Assembly (NCBI GenBank): GCA_900239685.1
Contig: OENT01000582.1
Location: 31,432-95,431, forward strand
Direction of reading: 5' to 3'
DNA length: 64,000 bases
DNA from: Rotaria macrura
Lineage: Eukaryota > Rotifera > Eurotatoria > Philodinida > Philodinidae
Below, piece by piece: positions 11,807 through 22,063 of the stretch. The first letter of the stretch is position 1. The number at the start of each line of letters is the position of its first letter. The notes beneath the pieces were generated by a model. It did not search any database. It had not been told where the DNA came from and worked only from the letters and a program-made list of their open reading frames with translations. A program made the position numbers and the translations under genes.

Positions 11807-14676
11807 CTAAACAACATTTAAAACTGCCTGCATTATTGGCGCAAAGCGATCTAACGTATTCGTTGATTTTGTTTGCGTTTGAAAAAATTCTCGAAAATGC
11901 TTCGTGAACAATTGAACTCTCGTTATTTCACTGAGGATCTCGACGAATTGCTTCGAGCTTTTCCTTTCGCCCTGTTTGTAGACCAAATAATTCCAAGTTA
12001 ATTCAATGTAATGAGATTGTGCGCGATGCACCGCCAATTCGTCGGCTAACAACGGTTCACTTTCACTCATTGATAAGCCTCTCGAGAAAAGTAAGAGAAT
12101 CATAATCAAGTTAATCAATATTGGGTCTTGCTTGGTCACTTTGGAAAACGCGCGGATGAAAGTCCTGAAATGTTCGCGAATTCCACTCGTTCCGTAGCAT
12201 AACTCGAAGAATTGACGACGTTTCAAAACATCTTCATTTTGCGAGCTGTTGAATTTTCCAGTTAGTGGATTGAAGAAAAGGCATTTGTGTATTAGGTATA
12301 ACGGAAGAAGATTATATTTGATTAGAGTGAATCGATCGTCGCTGTTTAAATTTTCGAATTCGTCGATATGTTGAAAGAAATGAATTAACTTCAATGCTCT
12401 TTGACTGGCGAATTGCGACCAGGTGACTAATGCTGATATGTGATCCGACGCTTCGAATGATCGACATAAATAATTGGCATTTTCGAATATTGACATGTAA
12501 ATTTGTTGAATCTGTTCTATACTCGACCAATCTTCAATTGAAAGACTCTCATACGAGACATCGGTTAATTCAATGTTTTGTTCGTCAGTCTCATCGCCAT
12601 TCTCGGTTTCCATTAAAAGCTAAAACAGATCATGTTCAACGTGTTCTACTCCCGTACACCGTTCAATGTCAATAGGGAACTAAGACTTCGTTGTCAAGTC
12701 AACAAATCGATTTCGATTTCGGTACAATTTATATTCTTTATTCCCGATGCCGTCTCCCGAAGAGTCATTAATAAAATACTCCCGGAACTAAACTATGGAT
12801 TCCTTCGATATGCCAATGGTTCGAACAGATCGTCTGAGTGCTGCTCAATGCTTTGTCAAGGATAGGTCGGCTATTTGAACGAATACGGACTTACGAAGAA
12901 TTTTTCAACGGTAGAGAAAGCCAACTCCTTTTTGCCTTTTGTAACAATGCGGAGAAGATGAGCACCGAAATCGATTCCATTTTATTTGAATCGTACGAAA
13001 ATAGAGGAATTTATCCAATGTAAACTACTTGTTATTAGACAGATTTTTAGTTTTAAAAATCGATTATTTTCAGTTCCTAGTAAAAGATGCCCTGAGGATA
13101 TTACATACATGGTAAACATTATTTGAACTGGTTATGTCATCAGGTGTACCTAAATAAATATTCATGTTGATCGTAATTTCTTTCCGTTTCTTCAAACATG
13201 ACTCCGGATTCATGTTGGATCGTACTTATTCTCATTCGCAAGAAAGCTCTCACAAAACTTTCAACACACAGCCACCCGACGAGCAGATATAGATGACTCT
13301 ATTTGTTTAAAAATACGATCCACATCTATATATATATATATATATATATATGAGGCTTGTAGAAAGCGAATGATTGCTTTTAAAAAGTTCAACTCTTCCA
13401 AAATTCAACTTGTTGTGGTGCTCATCTTTTGAGGACAAACTGACAATGCTAAATATTCTTTTTCAGTAATCAGTATCTCATGAAGTTCACTGTTAAAACG
13501 CTTCGCGAGGTTTTGCAATTTCATGTCTACTTGAACTTGCATAACTGGTCTACGAATGTCGAGCCCAGCTGATGTGACAGGGTGACGAGGTAACACAATG
13601 TGCACCCACACCCTCTTTCATCAACTTGACCTTTTCTATCTTTGTGCATAATGCTTTTCAAGGCTAAGAGAATCTGCTTCCCTCAAGATAAAAGACTCTG
13701 TTGTCGAAATGTTTTCTCTTTATTCTCGATAATCAAACTCTGCTCGATGTTTCGATGCTAAGTACTGTTTCGCTAGTTTTCGAACAATAGTCAAGTCTGT
13801 TTCTGTTCCCACTAGAGAATAAATCGGCGAATAATTTTCTCTTCTTCGTTTTAGTGAATGGGGAAAGAAGGAATTTAAACGAGAAGACTGTTTTTGGCGG
13901 ATAACTAACTCGGTCGATTTCGTGAATCGATTGCGAAACGTGATGATTCATTGTTGGCGATTGGGCTGCTCCAACGGTTTGATCGTCATTCAGCAAAAGC
14001 CGATTTTCTTCAATGCGTTCTCGTCGTTTTTGTTTTTCTTCTTCAGTCAGAATGAAATCTTTTCTCATTCCCATGGCAAAACATTTTTCTAATCGACAGC
14101 GCTGACATTTTCGATGATTCGCCGAACTTATTGAACACTTCTTTTGTCCCGTTCGACAACGAACTCGTTCCTAGAACATCGTTTTCTATGAACTGAAAGC
14201 AAAAGCAAAGGGATTATAGTTGCTAACCAGATTGTGCTGCGCGTTCCGACGGAAGAATGCTTTGCACGACGCACATGTAAGAACATCGTAATTGAAACCG
14301 ATGGCACAATCTCCGCAAATAACGCAAACTAGATCGAGATCTTTTTTTGATATTTTCGACAATTTCGTCCGACTATGCCGAGGAGAACTGAGAACTCGTT
14401 TGTATATTTGATCATTGGTTGAGTTCTAAAGAGAAACGAAAGAAAAAAACGCTTTTATTATTCACATGAATCGTTGAAATGGAGACGAGAAATGCGGCGA
14501 ACCAGCTGCGAAAGTTGGGCAAGGAAAGTGAGGTCGAGTAATTGATTGCTGTCTTTCGATATTGAATTGTTTCCATCTAAATCGATGATCTGAGTGTTTC
14601 CTAATTTGTTCGTCGATAATTGATTAATAAGGTCTTCATTTGAAGTTATTATTATCATTTTTGTCGGATTACTCAT
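11807..14676 (-). CDS. nuclear receptor with C4 zinc-finger DBD and LBD
   Basis: Four exons on the minus strand: 14503-14676, 14228-14425, 13910-14170 and 11807-12619, all joined in phase 0, giving 481 residues. Exon 2 carries zinc finger 1 ([11 protein letters not shown], then P-box [10 protein letters not shown]; cysteines 92, 95, 109, 112). Exon 3 carries zinc finger 2 (C129, C136, C146, C149; [17 protein letters not shown]). Its first loop has six residues between cysteines instead of the usual five. Exon 4 encodes an all-helical ligand-binding domain of about 250 residues. The protein would bind DNA response elements and regulate transcription. The introns are 77 and 57 nt and then 1,290 nt, the last unusually long here. 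Two of the three donors begin GTTAG, the other GTTCG. The P-box CASCKAFF differs from the standard CEGCKGFF, so it is a divergent receptor. No subfamily can be assigned safely. Confidence 0.85.
13327..13351. repeat. (TA)n microsatellite
   Basis: About twelve TA dinucleotides in a row within the receptor's long intron. Confidence 0.9.
13405..13611 (-). pseudogene. possible ligand-binding-domain fragment
   Basis: An open stretch ends with a ...[16 protein letters not shown] segment. It resembles the helix 8-9 pattern of nuclear-receptor ligand-binding domains (Leu-x-x-Leu-x-Ile-Thr-x-x-Glu-Tyr-x-Ala-Leu-Ser). It sits on the same strand inside the intron of the intact receptor. It could be a decayed duplicate exon or chance similarity. 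The plus strand at about 12890-12980 carries a vaguely similar ...KMST-containing segment. Confidence 0.25.
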
Positions 14677-16143
14677 ATTTTCTCTTTTCTACAAAAGGCA
14701 ACGTCAATGCGTCGACTCTAAAAGTTTATCTGCTTGTCTTCTTCTGGTAAACTCATACAAAACTAAGCCGTTGTTATATAAGCGAACAACAGTCTTGACT
14801 AAACAAAAGAAAGAGAAAGAGAAAGAATCTGCTTCTGTTCTATCTCAACCACTTTCTATGATGCGAAGAGAAAAAATGAGTAGAACGAACTATTTACATA
14901 ACAATGTCTAACTCAAGGTAAAGTGTTATCATCAGTTGGCGTGACAGACAACTATAAGTGCATCACTCTTTTCGTAAAATAACTACGCAATTGTGTCACT
15001 TTTTAAATAAGAAATGACCCATTTCGTTCATTCTCTTTCCGTTCTCAAATAGAAAACCGGAAGGTTTTCTCAATTCGATCAATCTCCACTTACGCATCAA
15101 AACTGTTCTTCTCTCTTTTATTCTACCAACTAGAAAGTTTCCTTTGTCAAGATTAATTCAATCAGCCTCTGACTCTGAAATTAACTCGACCAAACAACCG
15201 ACAGCAAGAATAAATAATGCCGACGATTTCCATTGTCTTTCAATCGATCGAACGAAGTTTTGCTGTGCAATTGAGGAAGTTTCGAAGATGTGTTTTCACA
15301 CGAGAGAACCTCTAACATGTATATATTTATTCTCTTGAAGTGCAACGCTTGATTTCAACGTAAACACTCTAGTCATGACATATCGTTCGAGAGTACCATT
15401 GAGCAGCGAATGGAGATACGCTTGACTTCATCTGTCGTCTAGTTGAAGAAAACGATGAGACAAGACAATTCGATTGAAACGACTTTTTCCGACTGTCTTT
15501 TGATCAAGACGGTGAATCTATTCATGACTTTTCTCCGCTAATATTTCGCTTTTCACTGCACTAGCCGTTTAGGATTCCGACCTGAAGCCTTGCACCCAGA
15601 TATACATCTCACAGTAAGACGATCTTGCCAACTCAATCTTACAACTTCTACAGTCGACACTGTTCCAGATATGACATTTGCAAGATCTCGATCTTCTACG
15701 TAGCATCGATGCCAAGTGTTCCCATTTGAACGAGAATTATCCTTCGAACAGCATTCGTTGAAGAATTCTGACGCTTGAGAACACAACGTTGCTTAACTGC
15801 AGTTTTCGTTTCGACGAACTTTCAGATCGAAATTCACAACCAACTAAACGTGCTGCCGAATGAGATATCAACTGAGAATATTCATGACGAACTCCATAGC
15901 ACCGAAGTCAGACACTATGAAAACAATGACCTTGAAGCATTCTGTCCCAGTTTCATGACCTTTTACTCCTGAATTCAACACGAATTCAACAACTGTCATG
16001 TCCGCGTTTTCACGTTGATGTGTATCTTCTAATATTTATTTCTTATTCCCCTTCGTTATCCAATTCACTTATATCTCGTTGCGCGTAACTAAACAGTGCA
16101 ATATAAAAACAATAGACTTTCTCCCGTCATAATATCATCGCAT
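14677..16143. other. region upstream of the nuclear receptor
   Basis: Contains presumed 5' sequence of the receptor, one cysteine-containing fragment (15219-15338) and a 77-codon minus-strand frame (15553-15786) with eight cysteines and an ECCSKDN segment. I could not match the latter to a family. Confidence 0.35.
15219..15338 (+). pseudogene. Cys-containing exon fragment, copy A
   Basis: The translation contains HCLSIDRTKFCCAIEEVSKMC, which lines up with a minus-strand fragment at 17374-17545 (HC..IDRT.F.C.I...S..C). The conserved spacing of His, Cys, Ile-Asp-Arg-Thr and Cys indicates homologous coding sequence. No start codon or complete splice context was found, so both may be broken exons of a small secreted-protein family. 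The function is unknown. Confidence 0.35.
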
Positions 16144-17163
16144 CCTTTTTAGGGTGACCCGACAGTTGAGCCCCGACAGTTGAGCCCCCCGACAGTTGAG
16201 CCTCCTGACAGTTGAGCTCCCGACAATAGAGCTCCCGACAATTGAGCCTCGTATCAAGAAAAAAGTAAAGTAATAGAACAAGATAATTTTATTTGAATAA
16301 ATCTGCACTCGTATCAAAAATTAAATAGAGTTCTTGCTCGTTTAAAATACAAATCGCTTGAGATTAAATGAAAAGTTGAAACTAACTGTTGTCATTGTTC
16401 ATCCGATAGCTCGTATTTCGCTCGCTTTTTTAATTCAGCAACCGCAGCTTGCTACTGTTCAGCCATTATCGAATTCGCGGGCTGTTAAATTTTCAAGTCT
16501 TTGATAGATTTATAGATTCATGGGTTTCCTCACGCTCAGTACTAAACAAAATTTATGTGCAACTCTCTTGTGAAAATAGATCATGGATCACACTACTTGA
16601 ATAGCTCTGTACCAGCATTCTGATGAGTTGTTTGTTCAACGTAGCCGATACTTCAATCTTGAAAAACACTTCTACATCGAATTTGAAAAGCGAGGAGCAC
16701 AACGTCGATTGTTTCGAAATGAAGGCTCCAAAAATTATCGTCGAAACAGACGACAAATTCTAAGCTAGACATCATAATAGATATTTGCGAATACTTGTCC
16801 ATTTCTGTAGAGATAGTCATCGTATTCGTAGACGCAAGTATCAAGGAATCATTCACAACATGATAAGTGGCAGGTTTAAAAGAATTTTCAAACTTCATCT
16901 AAGCACATGAGTAGATGTTGATCTGTATATTGCCTTATGCATCAATGAAGGCTCAANGGCTCAACTGTCGGGGCTCAATTGTCGGGAGCTCAACTGTCGG
17001 GGCTCAATTGTCGGGAGCTCAACTGTCGGGAGCTCAACTGTCGGGGGCTCAATTGTCGGGAGCTCAATTGTCGGGAGCTCAATTGTCGGGAGCTCAATTG
17101 TCGGGAGCTCAACTGTCGGGGCTCAATTGTCGGGAGCTCAACTGTCGGTGTACCCCTTTTTAG
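16144..17163. mobile_element. foldback/MULE-like element with tandem-repeat TIRs
   Basis: The element spans 16153-17154. It is flanked by perfect 9-bp direct repeats CCTTTTTAG (16144-16152 and 17155-17163), a target-site duplication length typical of Mutator-like elements. Its ends start GGT and are built of 14-16-bp tandem units (consensus GCTCAACTGTCGGGA, with AATTG/AACTG variants). There are about six units at the left in reverse orientation and about thirteen at the right in forward orientation, so the two arrays form the inverted repeats. The ~650-bp interior has no transposase-like frame. One undetermined base lies at 16957 in the array. A solitary degenerate piece of the same repeat occurs at 39595-39623. 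Confidence 0.85.
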
Positions 17164-17373
17164 CTAGTTGAGATGAGAGAGAGATAGAAAGATGAAAGAG
17201 AACGAACACGAGTTGTTCGATCAAAAGAAAAGGAACGAAAGTATACCAGAGAAACAAAGTATACACTAACGAACGACTAAGAGAACGAACGAAAATAAAC
17301 AAAACATGTATTATGGTATATCATTCATCATTCATACCATAACAACGACTAGTATTCTTGTCGAGATACTCAC

Positions 17374-17545
17374 CACACCCGACGTTCCGTTGTCGAAGCC
17401 AATAATGCTGTTTTAAAAGCGTATATCTCTTCATGCTTCTCATTTGATAAACAAAACTGTGAAGTCTTGTTGATCGTGCAGAAAAAATTCGTTCGATCGA
17501 TTCCAAAACAGTGTGAATTCGAGATTTTTTCCTTGTCGTGTTGAC
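17374..17545 (-). pseudogene. Cys-containing exon fragment, copy B
   Basis: The minus-strand translation contains HCFGIDRTNFFCTINKTSQFC, homologous to the plus-strand fragment at 15219-15338. The exon-like stretch ends at a strong GTGAGT donor (reverse complement of 17368-17373). It could be part of a spliced gene whose other exons I did not find. The two copies lie on opposite strands, either side of the foldback element. Function unknown. Confidence 0.35.
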
Positions 17546-17843
17546 GCTTCATTCTGTATTCATTTAAATTTCAAACACAATGATTCTCTAAATGCCACGC
17601 GATACATTCGTCGGCCGGTTACAATCTTCGTTTTGTCGTTCCACGTCTGATTATCTCATTGAGCAAAGAGTAACTTAGATTTTTATTGTTTCGCTTGTGT
17701 CTCGATCAACGTTTCAATCTAGTTGTAGATGACGAGACCAATCCTACTAGAAGAAAATAACCTACGACGGATTATTAACTAGCACTGTAAATTTTCTTCA
17801 TCGATACTTACTTTCAACACAGACATACTTCTACCCTTGTCGG

Positions 17844-17933
17844 TTGACAGAACGAAAAAACTGAAAACATTAATTCTTTTTAATAGTTGCTCCTTTTCTT
17901 TCCGAGATTGGTCGTGAAGAAGAAAAGGAGAAA
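17844..17933 (+). repeat. dispersed 91-bp repeat, copy B
   Basis: Same-orientation partner of 9493-9583, about 85-90% identical by eye. It is 8.3 kb from its partner and not next to a recognised gene. It could be the remnant of a segmental copy of the membrane-gene upstream region. Confidence 0.7.
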
Positions 17934-18042
17934 CACTTTAATGAAAAAGCGTTTCGTTTTATATTTCTGAAAAACTCAATGATTTTGCATTGATAATCGG
18001 TCTCGTTCGATAGTTACCCTGAACAAAACATTGAAAATGTAA

Positions 18043-19758
18043 GTATCGACCAGAGATGTCCATCGCGGCTGGTACTGTGCCGCTGCCGCGCTGGTACCGC
18101 GACGTTATAAATAGTACGATCTACATGAAGTTCTCTGTTCTCTAATAAAAAATCGATTATATAGCATACAATTCGTACGAATTATTAGGTCAAATATCAG
18201 TATATAAGGAAATGGACAAAAATCATGCATTTATTAGAGCTTCAATTGAGTAAAGAACATACTGTGAGTAAGCGAGAACACCTGTAAACTTGAAATATTT
18301 AAGCCCCCCGCCCCTCAAAAAAAGTCAATTTTCGGGAAAATTCGGAAACTGAGATAAATGCACCAGAAGATAGCCCGTTCTTCGCTCTTTCAGAATCACT
18401 ATAGTTTTTTTTCCAAAGACCATTTTTGACCGAAGTTTTTAGTGATCTTTGAGAGGTCCTCTATGTCAAAAACGGTTTCAGAGTAACGGCAGTATAATTA
18501 GGTCTTTGATCTCTAAATACTGATTAATTAATTAATAATTAATTAAGCGCTCAGCGTGTGTAGAATTAAAAGTTACATTGGACAAGTTAGGTCAGTTTCC
18601 TCAAAAACCGCGTGAAAATTGCAGAAAATTTTAAAAAACAGCAAAAAATTTTCGAAAAAATGTTTTTATGTTTTTCTCAAAATCATGTTTTTCCATTTTC
18701 CATCCTAGTTATTTTGCCTTCAGCTATGTTTTTTCGAAAATTGTTTTTTACCATTCGATAGAGCATGCAAAGGCGCAGGGCATCTCGTGCTCCGATTTTT
18801 NNNNNNNNNNNNNNNNNNNNNNNNNNNNNNNNNNNNNNNNNNNNNNNNNNNNNNNNNNNNNNNNNNNNNNNNNNNNNNNNNNNNNNNNNNNNNNNNNNNN
18901 NNNNNNNNNNNNNNNNNNNNNNNNNNNNNNNNNNNNNNNNNNNNNNNNNNNNNNNNNNNNNNNNNNNNNNNNNNNNNNNNNNNNNNNNNNNNNNNNNNNN
19001 NNNNNNNNNNNNNNNNNNNNNNNNNNNNNNNNNNNNNNNNNNNNNNNNNNNNNNNNNNNNNNNNNNNNNNNNNNNNNNNNNNNNNNNNNNNNNGGGTGCT
19101 TAATTAAGTAGAAAGCATTGTATGAATAAAATAGAGTATTCTTATTTCGTTTGAATAGCTGATATTTTAGCATTGACAAAGCGAGAGACTATAGCAACTT
19201 ACAGAAAGCAACTGGCCCTATGGAAACATTATTTGATATGCGCACGAAGCACTTGAGAATCTTGACTAAGAAACTCATGCGCTATAAATAAATCTTGAGG
19301 TCTGGCTAGCTGGACGGTATGGAGAAAAGGTTCGCCTTATGTGACTATATAGTAGTAAATGAATGAAATAATATAGATTACAATATTTAAAATAAAATAT
19401 CTGCCATTTAAAATTCTTACATCTAATGATGATTGAAACATTTTCGTTTGTATAGTTATGCATGTCCATTATAAATGAGGTAGAATATAAATTCTTGAAA
19501 ATCTAGTAGCATGGTCCTACATCAAGTCATCATATAATTACGTGATGCCAATGTTCATATATCAGTTATATGATTAAAGAGCAATGAAAATGAACTAATT
19601 GAGAAAGGAAAAATTGGTTTGCTTTGAATCAAACTGAAACAATCTACGTACGTATTGTAGGTTCTATAGAAAAAGTGAAATTTCAACCGCTGCCGCGCCG
19701 CTACAGTCACAGCGGTAGCGGCAGCGGCAGCACCGCTATGGACATCTCTGGTATCGAC
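18043..19758. mobile_element. hAT-like DNA transposon remnant with assembly gap
   Basis: The element is 18051-19750, bounded by perfect 8-bp direct repeats GTATCGAC (18043-18050, 19751-19758). Terminal inverted repeats begin CAGAGATGTCCAT, and the subterminal regions are rich in GCCGC/CGGCAG. An 8-bp target duplication with a CAGAG-type terminus is characteristic of hAT elements. No transposase frame is visible in the determined sequence, but 293 undetermined bases (18801-19093) lie inside, so the internal content is unknown. Confidence 0.8.
18801..19093. other. assembly gap (293 N)
   Basis: All bases are undetermined. Reading frames reported across it are artefacts. The gap lies wholly within the hAT-like element. 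Confidence 0.99.
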
Positions 19759-19892
19759 TCACGTATGAATGTCAAAAGAAAATGGTTCGAATAAAATATA
19801 GAGGAGATATGAGAGCATGGCGGTGTCCAAGTGAACTATAGTTCGAAATAACTGCTCTTGTGTTGTGACCGGGTGCTTTTCTCAACTCGTTC

Positions 19893-20309
19893 TTACACAG
19901 AATTGCAGAGATCCTTGCCAACATCCATACATTCTGCCATGGGTTCTTCAAAGCCAGGCCCGTTCTCATTTTTCACTGACGTGGGGTCATCTCGAGAAAT
20001 TTCTCTTACAAGTATTGCATCTATCGCTTCGCCAATCAAACGACAATGAACTTGATCAACACACTCAGAAGACAGTTTCCATGCTGAAGATGATGCCTCG
20101 AAAACGTATGATTCGTCCTTCTCTTCACCAAGTGTCCTTCTACAGTCGGCAAGACGAAACGGCGTGATCGTTGTTCTCTTCTCAAACTGGCATTTATCGA
20201 TTTTTAGGTCGAAGTCCGTTTTGCCCTTTTCAACATGCCATTCCCCACAGTAAAGGAGACGAAGAAAATGAAAGAACTCAATCCTTAGCGAGTAGGATAA
20301 AGAAATCAA
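19893..20309 (-). CDS. unidentified exon or gene
   Basis: An open frame of up to 138 codons on the minus strand with codon use like the confirmed genes (many TCG, CGA, ACG, GAA). The translation runs from a hydrophobic stretch (FFHFLRLLYCGEWH) into a soluble region with cysteines in KIDKCQFE, RLADCRR, SSECVDQVHC and MAECMDVGKDLC. The first codon of the frame is not ATG, so it is probably a 3' exon or a truncated gene. The stop lies about 140 bp from the hAT-like insertion. I do not recognise the family. Confidence 0.4.
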   Translation of the reverse strand: MISLSYSLRIEFFHFLRLLYCGEWHVEKGKTDFDLKIDKCQFEKRTTITPFRLADCRRTLGEEKDESYVFEASSSAWKLSSECVDQVHCRLIGEAIDAILVREISRDDPTSVKNENGPGFEEPMAECMDVGKDLCNSV

Positions 20310-21373
20310 GGTGAAAGAAGACAGAACCCAAGTCTTTATCTCCGTTGAATTTATTGAGAATCGAAGATCGTCACAAGTAATACCATCTTCTGTGAAAACA
20401 TCAGACTAGATTCGAATCAATTGAAGAGCATCAGTGTTGGCTTAGGTTTCGTTCGGATCGACTGAGATCACCTTTGGTTTCAACGCAGTCGGATGTTGTT
20501 AAATGGTAACATCAATACATTTAATTATCGAAGTAGACGGGACAATTCATCTTAACTGTAGAATATGAATGTAGCTAGGCTAACAGTGACAATAAATCTC
20601 TTTTTGCTTCTGGTATTTATTGAATGTTAGCATAGAGAACGAAGAAGTTCCTTCGATTTCAATCTTCGTTTGGATCTGTGAAACTAATTAGTTAGATTCA
20701 GCTGTGTCATGTGTCGAAAGATTTCTTTCTCTCGTCAATCGTCAATCTGTTCTGTCGCAGCAGTCGAATCATGACAATATAACAGGTAACCATTCGAATA
20801 AAAGTCTCCTCTCGATCGATTGCCTCGATTTCGACTAGCGTATACATAGCTAAATCTGTCTGTGAACAATTCAATGTAGTCTCGAACCCGTAGAAGTGTT
20901 GAACAACGACGAAACACTTCGGTGTGTGGAACTATTGCTGATAAATGTTACAAAATCAACTAAGAAAAGAATCGTTTCTTTGAAATACACAAATAAAAGT
21001 TATACAACAGTGAGAAGCTAATAAGTTGTTCGTTCAAATTATTCGTCTAGTTGTTCGCCGCAACTTTGAAGTAGCCCGTCGATCATTGATTGCAACATCG
21101 ACTTTTCGTCGTGCTCTTCGGAAAAGAGATTATAGAAGAAGTACATATATGAATTGTGTCAAACACGAAATTTTTAAATCAGGATCATAATATTCTATCG
21201 AATATCTCTAGTTTTGCTCGGTAGTCTTCGTGCCTCTCTGAAAACAATCGACTTATTTATCATGAGGTTTCAACGATTTATTTAAATAAATAAATCCACA
21301 GAATTTGAATAACAAGAAAGGAAGAAAAAACTGAAACAATTAAATCCTGAAAACGGGAGATATGTGAAGAGAA
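20310..21373. other. intergenic, no supported gene
   Basis: AT-rich DNA with short A+T palindromes (for example ATTTATTTAAATAAATAAAT near 21275). The 60-codon minus-strand frame at 20735-20917 has no recognisable features. Confidence 0.35.
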
Positions 21374-22063
21374 GGGGTAGGCAGTGCTCCCAATAGAAAT
21401 CCCAAACAAAATGTACATGTAAACTTACTTGTATGAGCAAAGTGTACGTTTAAACTTTGTTATTAGCACCAAATTGTACAAAGCGTACAGAAACCAATTT
21501 TTTCGATATAAAAAACAAAAAGTATTGCTCGTTTTGCAGTGATGAATATAAACTGAGACTTAGAAAGCAATTAGCAGGGATAGCAGGAGTGTGAAAGAGA
21601 TATAAGGATCACCTGCCTGAAAAAAATTTGGCTCAGGCTTTCTCGGAGTTTTCGACCAACTGTATTTCTTCATTTCAGTCAAAGCACCGTCACCATCACA
21701 CTGTTGTCTATGCGAATCACATCAATCAGTGTGAAAGTGTGATTGAAATTAAGAACAATGCAACTAAGCCTCTCATTCCGACCCCCTTGCGTCCACATGC
21801 AAATAAATGATAAATAGACATACTGTTTCATTATCGGACACAATATGAGAAGAAAATGAGTTTGAACAAAAAAACTAATTCAACGGTCACAGTCTAATAT
21901 CTAATACAGTAGGCAAAGTTCTAGAATCAAAGTGTGAATAGTTGTTGCAAAATGTACCGTGTACACGTTGGTTTTTAGAGCAAAGTGTAAATCAGAATCA
22001 GCAGATGTTCGGTACATTTTACTTTTGCTTGGTACACCTGCTATTGGAAACACTGGGGGTAGG
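21374..22063. mobile_element. short hAT-like non-autonomous element
   Basis: The 674-bp element at 21382-22055 is bounded by perfect 8-bp direct repeats GGGGTAGG. Its ends are imperfect inverted repeats (CAGTGCTCCCAATAG at the left; the complement of CAGTGTTTCCAATAG at the right). The subterminal regions repeat GTAC-containing motifs. No transposase is encoded. Confidence 0.8.

Larger units (their letters stand above)
12620..13909. other. long nuclear-receptor intron
   Basis: This 1,290-nt intron between the DNA-binding and ligand-binding exons begins GTTAGT and ends CTGTTTTAG. It contains a TA microsatellite (13327-13351), a possible receptor-like remnant on the minus strand (13405-13611) and a protein-like plus-strand stretch (about 12650-13023) whose frame is broken. 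An extra unseen exon is possible. Confidence 0.5.

Noticed and set aside
12838..13023. Plus-strand ORF opposite the receptor intron
   Set aside because: Protein-like composition, but no domain, and the adjoining frame is broken. Not enough to call a gene.
15553..15786. Cysteine-bearing minus-strand ORF as an Ly6/uPAR-type protein
   Set aside because: The ECCSKDN segment is reminiscent, but the cysteine order and spacing do not fit the three-finger fold.
16153..17154. CRISPR array
   Set aside because: The repeats are contiguous with no spacers, and the genome is eukaryotic.
16915..17167. Repetitive ORFs encoding GAQLSGAQLS / ELNCRELNCR
   Set aside because: Translations of the transposon's 15-bp tandem array. 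The multiple-of-three unit keeps frames open artificially.
18668..19179. Long reading frames across 18668-19179 on both strands
   Set aside because: They consist of undetermined bases in the assembly gap.
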